Source: Ignavibacteria bacterium
Lineage (GTDB): Bacteria > Bacteroidota > Ignavibacteria > Tepidaquicellales > OLB5
NCBI GenBank assembly: GCA_026417195.1
Contig: JAOADS010000005.1
Span: 6,484-29,587, forward strand
Reading direction: 5' to 3'
DNA: 23,104 nt
This document shows positions 16,131 to 23,104 of the stretch, piece by piece; the first letter of the stretch is position 1; each line of letters starts with the position of its first letter. The position numbers and the translations under genes are program-made. The notes below the pieces were generated by a model that was not told where the DNA came from, did not search any database, and saw only the letters and a program-made list of their open reading frames with translations.

Positions 16131-19100
16131 CTGAGAATGGCAAGTTTCTGGATTGATGACTCTGTTCTTCCAATATCTTCAAGTATGAGTTTATAAAGAT
16201 ATATTCCGTTAGCTATATATTCTCCGTCTGAGTCTCTCCCATCCCAGTATATGTTGTTAAATCCCACCCGTGCCTGAGATATGATTTCTTTAATGAGCCT
16301 TCCTGTTACTGTATATATCTTTATTCTGCATTTCTCAGGTGCCTGTGATGAATATAGGACGAATGTGAAGTTGGTGCCGTCTTTCATCGGATTAGGATAA
16401 TTGTAAAGGTTTCTTATCTGAAATGCATCAGTTACAGTCCACAGGTAATTTACGGTATCTTTGTTTCCGTCTTTATCTGAGCCGATGAAACTGAAAATAT
16501 AATCTCCTTTTTCAAGTTCCGGTTTATAGGTAATTATAGTTTTAAGATTACCTTCATTCACCGGGCTGAATGTTATCTGAGGATTAGAACCTCCGGAGAC
16601 GGAGTAAGGTATTCTGACGCCGTCTTTTTTAATAAAGATAGAATTCGTATCTGAAATGTCATATGTGAGCTTTGAATCATCATAAAACCTGAACGTGATT
16701 TCCGGCTTAGCAGGTATTAATTCTCCGTTTAGGGTTTTCTCTCCGTTCACAAGTACTTCTATGGAAGGACCTGTTGAATCTCCGAATATGATAAGTCTGG
16801 TGAATGCAAAATTGTTGAAACCATAATAGTCATTCTGTGATGCAAGGGGCATGGTCTGAAAAGATATAATTACCGTGTCAAAGAACTTTTCAGGATCTTT
16901 CATACCTGATGTATTAAAACTTACATTTGAGATTTTTATACTGTCCGGATTCAACGGAATGAAAACTGTATCAGATTTGAGGACAACTGTACCTGAGTGT
17001 GTATTCGCTATCCATCTATGAAGGGTAACTTCTGATGGAACGAAACCAACGTTGTGAACCTTAACGGAAACGTTAACATCAGAACCTTCCTTGACCAAGG
17101 AATCACTTTTTGTTACTGAATAAATATCCGGTATAAGCTCACACGGAGGAGTATACTTGAAAAACATTGATCTGAATAGAGGCGACTGGAAGCCGCTCAG
17201 GGAGTCTATCTCAAGATATGCTGTGAGTTTAAGATATGGATATGTGAATGAGTTCACTGTATCCAGGTTTACGTAGTTATTTGAAATTGTGCCGGGTATT
17301 ATAGTAACAGAATCATCGCCTGGAGTGATTCCAGTTACACTGAATCTTATCTGAGAACCGGGCGGAACTGTCTGCTGCCAATTGAAGTATTTCCATCTGT
17401 GTGACGGACCTGTAGAAAATTGAATCCTTCCCGCATTACTTAAAAACACGGGTGATAAACTGGCAAATGAAGGTTTCCAGTTAAAGTTGGAGGAAAAGCG
17501 ATGAAACGACTCTGAAATCTGTGATGAATCAGCTCCGAGGAAACCTATAAATGCCCAGCTGTCAAACTGATCAAACCTCGTTACTGAGTCTGCATATCTG
17601 CTGCCAAATTGCCTGAACTTGTTTTTTGCTGTTTGTCTGAGACTGTCTGATGAGGATACAAATGCAGCAACTCCAGCCAATAGATAATGAGTAGTGTCAA
17701 ATGTATTCAAGAAATTCAGGACTGAATCTGATGAATTCGGAGATGACATTCTGAAGTTTCTGAACTCAACTATGTTACCGGTCAGTTTTCTGACCTTGAC
17801 TATATTAAGTCCGGTGTTCTGTCCACCATCTGCATAGATAGTGTTATTGTTTATTATAAAATAAGACGCTTCCTGTGCATTGCTGCCGTATGATTTTACT
17901 TCAAGTTGCCCTGTGAAATTAAATAATCTGAATACACCATTTTCATAAGATATGTTTGATATATCTCCGGGATTAAACTGACCGGGGAATTTCCAGTAAA
18001 GTCTCACAACAGAGTCATTAAGGATTTTTTCAGGGTAATTTATGTTAAACATGAATCTTCTGGTCTCACTCCAGCCCGTTGAGTCGTTATTAATAACTGA
18101 ATTTGTACGCCAGTAGTAAACTTTTCCGGAATCAGCAAACGGTATCCTGATTCTGAACTTCGTAATGACTCCGCTTATGTTAGAGTTGCTCAGGTTAAAT
18201 AAAGGCTGTGTGAATGAAGCATTTGTATCTAACTGAAGTATGACCTTTATGTTATTATTTGCCGGATTGATCTGAGGATTCAGCCCTGCAAATTCAACTG
18301 AATCAGAAGATGTAATTGAATTATCAATTGGCTTAAATGGCAGAAAAGAAATATTTCTTAAAGGTAGCGGAATGATTAAAACATTGTCCGATGGATTTTC
18401 TCCGGGATAGCGGTTATCAGCATTTAAAGTGATTTTGAGACTGTAGTTTGATATCGTGTCAAGTCTGAAGATGTAAGCAGCTTCTTTAAGGAAAGAAAAA
18501 GACGAAATTAAAGTATCTTTTGTTCTGAAAGGAATTCCGTTTCTGAGAATCTGAAACCTTATAAGACAGTCTTTGGCATACAATCCGAGATTGTATGGAA
18601 ATATTTTCAGCTGGACTGTTTCTCCTATTAAAGGGTAAGGATTTGAAATCTCGTAATCTTCTGCTCTTATTACAAATTCCGGTTGACGCGGAAGATGTAA
18701 TTTTGATGCTGGATCTCCAAGAAGATCATAGCAGTTTATCACGTTCCTAACCTGAAAACTAAGTGAATCGGGTGCAAGTCCGGATGTAGCATATTTAATC
18801 AGATCGCCTATCCGTCTTATTGTATCCTGCGAAAAGGCATGCAAAACCCATTTATTATATTCATTTCCTGCTCCTGCAAAGCTCCAGCCGGTTGAACCGA
18901 GAAATGCTATAGCTCCTTTATTCGGATAATAAAGAAACTTCTCACCGAAACCACGGAAATTTGGCTCAGAGTTTTTACCGGTAAAACAAGTCATACTTAA
19001 TACCAGAGGCAGTCTCCCACCATTGTTCAATATATTAGGATCTTCAAGTCCAAGTTCCCAGTCCTGACTTGCAGCATGTCCGATGAAATTCACTATCATG

Positions 19101-21004
19101 CCTCCGCGGTTTATTTCTTTCCTTATTGAGTCAGCATAGTTGAAGGTAATATATCCTGCAGAATCATTTCTGTAAATCTTACTGCTTATCTGTGATTCTG
19201 GCGGAGGAGAAATGTAAGTGTTTATGAGGAAGTTTGACTGCATCTGATACTGCATTTGTTCATTTCTGTTCGGACCTCCGGTTATAGATATGAATTTCTT
19301 CCACCACTTCTCCGGTGAGGCATTGTCGTAAGCTATGATTTTATTAACTACCTCATTTGCCTCTGGAATCGTGTAAACCGGTATTCTACCCAGTGATATT
19401 TTTTTCTGATATACGAAGCTGTTCATATTAAGGTTTGCGAAGTAACCGTCTGAAGCCGGGTTACCATAAACAGGAATCAGGTTTTGTGAAAATGGCTGAT
19501 TTCCTCTGTTGCCTTTGGGATCAAGTGAACCTCTTCCAAATAAACAGACATACTGAACTGATGGCTGGGTCCAGTTTGAGAAGGCGTAGTTTATAAAACG
19601 CTTTAATGCAACAGGGTCTTCAAGACCGTAGTTGAAAATATCAATGATGTTCTGAACAGATACTTTAACTGATCTGAACCCGTCTCTTATTTGTCTGTGT
19701 GATCTCAGTTGTTCTGCCTGTGATTCAAACAGCGGATGATATACTATAATATAATCAGCTCCGTTAGATGAAGAAATAAGATCAGGTACTTGTCGGGCAA
19801 TTATTCTGAAAGGTCTTCTTGTAATGTTTTCATTTATTATTTCAAACTGTCCGTTTGATTTTCCGGTGAAAAAAAGTGTATCAGAATTTGAGCTTATATT
19901 AACGATTTTAATGTTATTTCTGAAATCATATATTGAAATCGGATTTGAGGGATTAAATCCACTCACACGGAAGATTTTTGAAGTTGTATCATTGCCGGAA
20001 AGCAAAATTCTTGAAATATTGTTTCCGAAACGGAAAAGTCTCGGATATGTTATTTCAACTAAATCAAAATAAATGCTAGGCGTTATGTTAGGGTTTCCGA
20101 AGTTAGGCTGATATGTAACGTTGATTGTATTCGTTCCATTATTAAATAAGGAACTTGAGAATGAAACAGTTGTATCAAATCTGTTGTAATCATCTCTTTC
20201 TATGGTTGCAACTTGTGCAGAGTTTACGTTCAGTATAAGTTTGTGTTCATTTGGATTGTTATCACGTGAGTTGGGATATGCGAAAATTCTGAATGTGCAG
20301 CTTACCGGTACTGATGATAAATCTGTTATTGTGAAATTCTGAGTAAACGTCATGCCTGAGGATGGATTAAGATTCCTCCAGTACCAACCTTCGCCAGATA
20401 TTTTTTCATTATTGAAATATCTGAAGTCAACGTTAGGGTTGATTGTTTCTCCAAGTGAATAAAGAGAATCTTTTTCGAAATGGATTTTCTGTAAAAAGAA
20501 GTTTCCCGGATAGAAGATTCCGGAGGTATATGTTGATATAGTAAGTCTCGCGCCGTTCGGACCGTCCCATCCGATCCAATAGATATTTGTATCTGAATAT
20601 GGATTATAATATTCATCAGTTACATAGTGAACAGTCATGGTCCCGTATGTGGCAAGATATGTATTGGTTAAACCTCCGTAATTTCTTGTTCCGTAAAAAT
20701 CAATAAAGTCATTCTGGTCAAATGATCCGTCATTTTCGCCTTCAAAATATATTGGGATTTCGGAACCTTTATTGTAAACTTTCACTGTTCTGGGATCAAT
20801 AACTGAAGTGTTAATTCCGGCTGATGTGAATTCGTTTCTTGTTATTCTGTAAATACCGTCTTCAATCACATACAGTTTCAGGTAGGTTTTATTTGGGGTT
20901 ATCCAGTTATAGTTCTGTGCTGTAAGGTAGCTTGAGGAAAAAAGTAAATAAATGCTGAAAAAAAGACTTTTGAAAAAACAGCATCTATATCTTACCATAT
21001 TCAA
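16127..21004 (-). CDS. C25-family cysteine peptidase, PorU2-like T9SS sortase candidate
   Basis: A 1625-residue secreted protein. A signal peptide ends near Ala29 and is followed by a PorU-like N-terminal domain (KLYVIEDGIYRIT at about 43-55). The gingipain-type C25 peptidase domain spans about 410-770 with catalytic His643 in NFIGHAASQDW and nucleophile Cys673 in LSMTCFTG. Ig-like domains follow; residues about 1025-1165 resemble the ILEI/PANDER (GG) domain, with YADGGQNTGLNIVKV, NTFDT and DSWAFIGFLGAD. More beta-domains lead to a divergent CTD (about 1535-1625, YNYPNPMKDG to LAILR). PorU removes the CTD from T9SS cargo and joins it to lipopolysaccharide; proteins of this size and layout are called PorU2 in related genomes. 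A role as a protease rather than a sortase cannot be excluded. It starts 2 bp after the GT26 stop and overlaps the propeller gene by 4 bp. Confidence 0.88.
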   Translation of the reverse strand: MNMVRYRCCFFKSLFFSIYLLFSSSYLTAQNYNWITPNKTYLKLYVIEDGIYRITRNEFTSAGINTSVIDPRTVKVYNKGSEIPIYFEGENDGSFDQNDFIDFYGTRNYGGLTNTYLATYGTMTVHYVTDEYYNPYSDTNIYWIGWDGPNGARLTISTYTSGIFYPGNFFLQKIHFEKDSLYSLGETINPNVDFRYFNNEKISGEGWYWRNLNPSSGMTFTQNFTITDLSSVPVSCTFRIFAYPNSRDNNPNEHKLILNVNSAQVATIERDDYNRFDTTVSFSSSLFNNGTNTINVTYQPNFGNPNITPSIYFDLVEITYPRLFRFGNNISRILLSGNDTTSKIFRVSGFNPSNPISIYDFRNNIKIVNISSNSDTLFFTGKSNGQFEIINENITRRPFRIIARQVPDLISSSNGADYIIVYHPLFESQAEQLRSHRQIRDGFRSVKVSVQNIIDIFNYGLEDPVALKRFINYAFSNWTQPSVQYVCLFGRGSLDPKGNRGNQPFSQNLIPVYGNPASDGYFANLNMNSFVYQKKISLGRIPVYTIPEANEVVNKIIAYDNASPEKWWKKFISITGGPNRNEQMQYQMQSNFLINTYISPPPESQISSKIYRNDSAGYITFNYADSIRKEINRGGMIVNFIGHAASQDWELGLEDPNILNNGGRLPLVLSMTCFTGKNSEPNFRGFGEKFLYYPNKGAIAFLGSTGWSFAGAGNEYNKWVLHAFSQDTIRRIGDLIKYATSGLAPDSLSFQVRNVINCYDLLGDPASKLHLPRQPEFVIRAEDYEISNPYPLIGETVQLKIFPYNLGLYAKDCLIRFQILRNGIPFRTKDTLISSFSFLKEAAYIFRLDTISNYSLKITLNADNRYPGENPSDNVLIIPLPLRNISFLPFKPIDNSITSSDSVEFAGLNPQINPANNNIKVILQLDTNASFTQPLFNLSNSNISGVITKFRIRIPFADSGKVYYWRTNSVINNDSTGWSETRRFMFNINYPEKILNDSVVRLYWKFPGQFNPGDISNISYENGVFRLFNFTGQLEVKSYGSNAQEASYFIINNNTIYADGGQNTGLNIVKVRKLTGNIVEFRNFRMSSPNSSDSVLNFLNTFDTTHYLLAGVAAFVSSSDSLRQTAKNKFRQFGSRYADSVTRFDQFDSWAFIGFLGADSSQISESFHRFSSNFNWKPSFASLSPVFLSNAGRIQFSTGPSHRWKYFNWQQTVPPGSQIRFSVTGITPGDDSVTIIPGTISNNYVNLDTVNSFTYPYLKLTAYLEIDSLSGFQSPLFRSMFFKYTPPCELIPDIYSVTKSDSLVKEGSDVNVSVKVHNVGFVPSEVTLHRWIANTHSGTVVLKSDTVFIPLNPDSIKISNVSFNTSGMKDPEKFFDTVIISFQTMPLASQNDYYGFNNFAFTRLIIFGDSTGPSIEVLVNGEKTLNGELIPAKPEITFRFYDDSKLTYDISDTNSIFIKKDGVRIPYSVSGGSNPQITFSPVNEGNLKTIITYKPELEKGDYIFSFIGSDKDGNKDTVNYLWTVTDAFQIRNLYNYPNPMKDGTNFTFVLYSSQAPEKCRIKIYTVTGRLIKEIISQARVGFNNIYWDGRDSDGEYIANGIYLYKLILEDIGRTESSIQKLAILR

Positions 21005-21006
21005 AT

Positions 21007-21744
21007 TTAGCTAAATTTTAACTTAAAAATTCTGAATAAAAAAATAGGGATACCAAATACATATCGTCTGAAATATCTGAAGGGATTACTTATGAGTCTT
21101 ACCAGCCATTCAAGTCCTAATTTTCTGAATATTACAGGACCACGGATTTTTGTTCCGGCTAAGACCTTGATTCCGTCTCCAACACAGATTATAACTTTTG
21201 TGTCTATCTTATTAAAATTCTCTGCAACGAATTTCTCCTGAAGTGGTGTAGGTAAGCCCACAAACAGAATATCAGGCGTTGACTCATTAATTTTTTCTAT
21301 AAGTTTTGCTGAGTCATAAATGAATCCGTTCTGATAACCGGATATTTGTATGTCCGGATTTCTTAACTGGACTTTTTTTAATGTTATATCACTGTCACCG
21401 AAGAGGAAAATTTTCCACTTGTATTGCCTTATTTCCCTGAGCAGTAACTCATAAAAATCAGAACCCGTGAACCTGGATCTGAAACCGTATTTACCATATA
21501 GTAGTCTGGATGCTATGAATATTCCAATCCCGTCAGGATGAATTACATTAAACCCATTAAGGTTTTCCTTAAAAGCAGCATTACAGTAAGCAATGTTGAA
21601 ACTGTTTGCATTTGCATAGGCAATGGAAGTCTTGTCAATTTTTTCTATAGCTCCCCGGATGATTTTAAGTAATGAATCGTAATCCAGGGGATTAATATTT
21701 AATTTACCTATTTGGATTTTTTCCGGTGCGTGGGATATATTCAA
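21007..21744 (-). CDS. WecG/TagA/CpsF family glycosyltransferase (GT26)
   Basis: A 245-residue GT26 enzyme. The family adds N-acetylmannosamine-type or related sugars to a lipid-linked acceptor at the inner membrane face (teichoic acid linkage unit, enterobacterial common antigen, capsule). Recognisable are the DG motif at HPDGIGI with catalytic-type Asp71, SRFTGSDFYELL (90-101), the FLFG strand (113-116), DILFVGLPTPLQEKF (158-172) and the C-terminal LGLEWLVRL (209-217) followed by a basic amphipathic tail (NPFRYFRRYVFG) that attaches the enzyme to the membrane. The usual GVGxxFD segment is altered to CVGDGIK (187-193). The gene overlaps the GT4 stop by 4 bp (ATGA) and lies 2 bp before the C25 peptidase, so it is in the same operon. 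The exact sugar is unknown. Confidence 0.9.
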   Translation of the reverse strand: MNISHAPEKIQIGKLNINPLDYDSLLKIIRGAIEKIDKTSIAYANANSFNIAYCNAAFKENLNGFNVIHPDGIGIFIASRLLYGKYGFRSRFTGSDFYELLLREIRQYKWKIFLFGDSDITLKKVQLRNPDIQISGYQNGFIYDSAKLIEKINESTPDILFVGLPTPLQEKFVAENFNKIDTKVIICVGDGIKVLAGTKIRGPVIFRKLGLEWLVRLISNPFRYFRRYVFGIPIFLFRIFKLKFS

Positions 21745-22811
21745 TTTCTGATTTCCCTGTAAAGTCTTTCGATTTTCGGTATGATGAATTCCTGTGTGTA
21801 ATTATTGATAACATCCCTGTGCAGATTAGATGAGCATTTCCTTGCAAGTGAGATATCTTCTCTGAATTTCATTATTTTCAATGCCAGCTCCTCTGCATTT
21901 CCTTTCCGGAACAAAAGACCGTTTTTCCCGTCTTTGATTAGTTCTGCGATTCCGTCCACGTCTGACCCTATGAAAGGTTTTCTGTGAAGACCGCATTGTA
22001 ACATAAAATTAGGAAAGGGATCTACTGCTGACGGAAGTATGCATATGTTTGCGGTTAGGAAAAACAGGATTATGTTTCTCTGAGGCTTATGGAATTCAAC
22101 GTTCAGGTTATTTCCTCTTATGAATTTCATGTAATCTGTATATTTTTCACCTTCTCCAACCAGAATGAGCTTCACTTTTTTTTCGTTGATGATTTTCATT
22201 GCATGAAGAATGGTTTCAAAATTTTTTTCGCTGTGGAAACGTCCAAGTGCAAGCAGGGTAAAATTTTCATAATCATCTTTTACAAAAGGAGCGAGTAACT
22301 CCAGTTCATTTATTTCATCAGTATCTGTGAAATTGGGTATCAGACGGATTTTACTTTCATTGACACCGAATTTTCCGGTAAGCATTTTTTTTACAGTATT
22401 GCTTACAGCTATTATCACATCTGAGCTGTATTCAAGATTATATTTTCTGTTAACTATACTTAAGGATGTGAATACTGTTCCGGCTCTGATACCGGCAAGA
22501 CGGTTTGCATTAACTGCTAACAGTTCTGAATGTCTGTGATGTGTATGGATAATATCAATGTCGAACTTTTTAATTAAAGAGGATAATAGCCCGATATTTT
22601 TTGCTAAGGAAACAGGGTTTTTTGAGTGCAGTCCTTTTATTTTGATTAGCCGGACGTTAAGTTCTCCTATTCTGTCAAATGAGTCTCCCTTATCAGAGAT
22701 GAATATTACGTTATGTTTTCTGCTAAGGTATTTAAGAAGCAGGAAGACATAGTATGATCTGCCGCATGCATAGTTGAAGTCTGGTGATATGTGCAGGATG
22801 TTAAGTTTCAT
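21741..22811 (-). CDS. GT4-family glycosyltransferase with altered EX7E motif
   Basis: A 356-residue GT-B fold enzyme. The N-terminal acceptor domain has IIHTHHRHSELLAV (88-100); the C-terminal nucleotide-sugar domain begins with LLALGRFHSEKNF (186-198), containing the phosphate-binding Arg191 and Lys196, followed by KLILVGEGE (214-222) and a DVDGIAELIKDGKNGLLF segment (284-301). At the place of the GT4 EX7E motif the sequence is PSAVDPFPNFMLQCG: Asp264 and Gln272 replace the two glutamates. It may still be active, as some GT4 enzymes vary here, or it may have a changed donor. The gene starts within the last codons of the upstream partial gene (ATGA) and overlaps the GT26 start. The likely role is assembly of a lipid-linked or LPS-like surface glycan. 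Confidence 0.88.
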   Translation of the reverse strand: MKLNILHISPDFNYACGRSYYVFLLLKYLSRKHNVIFISDKGDSFDRIGELNVRLIKIKGLHSKNPVSLAKNIGLLSSLIKKFDIDIIHTHHRHSELLAVNANRLAGIRAGTVFTSLSIVNRKYNLEYSSDVIIAVSNTVKKMLTGKFGVNESKIRLIPNFTDTDEINELELLAPFVKDDYENFTLLALGRFHSEKNFETILHAMKIINEKKVKLILVGEGEKYTDYMKFIRGNNLNVEFHKPQRNIILFFLTANICILPSAVDPFPNFMLQCGLHRKPFIGSDVDGIAELIKDGKNGLLFRKGNAEELALKIMKFREDISLARKCSSNLHRDVINNYTQEFIIPKIERLYREIRN

Positions 22812-23104
22812 TTCAGCTTTCTGAAATCCAGTCCTTCTGCAATGAAACAGGTTATATTCTCGTTAAGGATTTTCAGTTTTAATTTTATGGGTTTACCTGT
22901 GTTATTAAACTCGGTAAATTCTACAGAAATATCTTTGTTAGTGAAGCCTGAACGGTTTTTTTCAATATCAAAGCCTTCAATGTAAAAAAATTGCCGTGGT
23001 GCAACTGCCCTGATTTCGAACTCATTTTCTGACTGAGGTTTCACTTCAAAAGGTGTCCCTATGTATTCTTCGTCAAGAGCAGCAGACTGGACAACATCAT
23101 TTAT
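22808..23104 (-). CDS. C-terminal part of an unknown protein (cut by window edge)
   Basis: The frame ends at stop 22808-22810 and stays open up to the last base, so at least 98 residues are present and the start lies outside the window; the GTG at 23042-23044 is internal. The visible part is rich in short beta-strand-like alternation (FEIRAVAPRQFFYIEGF, then KPIKLKLKILNENI), with no cysteines except one near the end and no membrane helix, consistent with a beta-sandwich domain. I do not recognise the family. Its last codons overlap the GT4 start by 4 bp, so it is the first visible gene of the operon. Confidence 0.7.
   Translation of the reverse strand: MNDVVQSAALDEEYIGTPFEVKPQSENEFEIRAVAPRQFFYIEGFDIEKNRSGFTNKDISVEFTEFNNTGKPIKLKLKILNENITCFIAEGLDFRKLK

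Noticed and set aside
16127..21004. Arg- or Lys-gingipain protease
   Set aside because: The size, PorU-like N-terminal domain, post-catalytic ILEI-like domain and glycan operon fit PorU2 better; specificity residues cannot be judged by eye, so this remains open but is less likely.

Overview
The window is an AT-rich bacterial segment that looks like a member of the Bacteroidota/Chlorobiota group, most likely an Ignavibacteria-type organism. The evidence is a full-length SprA (outer-membrane channel of the type IX secretion system, T9SS), several secreted proteins ending in the C-terminal sorting domain (CTD) with the motif QNYPNPFNP, a PorU2-like C25 peptidase, and promoter -7 elements of the form TAnnTTTG. 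Bases 1-17 match the 3' part of the Nextera/Tn5 mosaic end, so this is an assembled short-read contig and position 1 is a contig end. No mobile element, CRISPR array or phage gene was seen.

Layout. 34-252 (-): a short membrane-anchored ORF at the contig edge, probably the N-terminal part of a tetratricopeptide-type inner-membrane protein. 384-2337 (-): a two-gene unit, HNH endonuclease then aldehyde dehydrogenase, with a plausible promoter at 2454-2484; the HNH frame clearly continues upstream of its first ATG but has no canonical start there. 2338-2904: the only long gene-poor stretch. It holds that N-terminal extension, the promoter, a 13-bp dyad and a GC-richer, strongly self-complementary island (2667-2764) that may be an uncharacterised structured RNA. 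2905-9786 (+): sprA followed with zero spacing by a SemiSWEET sugar transporter, both starting with TTG. 9838-9911 (+): tRNA-Arg(ACG) with a perfect TATATTTG element upstream.

The right part, 9927-23104, is entirely on the minus strand. From right to left: the C-terminal part of an unknown protein (cut by the window edge), a GT4 glycosyltransferase, a WecG/TagA/CpsF (GT26) glycosyltransferase, a 1625-residue C25 peptidase resembling PorU2, an 891-residue beta-propeller/FN3/CTD secreted protein, and a SAM-dependent methyltransferase. These six are joined by ATGA overlaps or gaps of 2-5 bp and must be one operon. After a 79-bp gap come a peptidylarginine-deiminase-like CTD protein and, 18 bp later, a second CTD protein with a Rossmann/amidotransferase-like fold.

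How it may work together (inference): SprA exports CTD proteins across the outer membrane; a PorU-type C25 peptidase would remove the CTD and link the cargo to a surface glycolipid; the two glycosyltransferases and the methyltransferase in the same operon could build or decorate that glycan; the propeller/FN3 protein and the deiminase are cargo. The presence of a deiminase carrying the residues typical of Porphyromonas PPAD near a gingipain-family peptidase is the most notable biology here.
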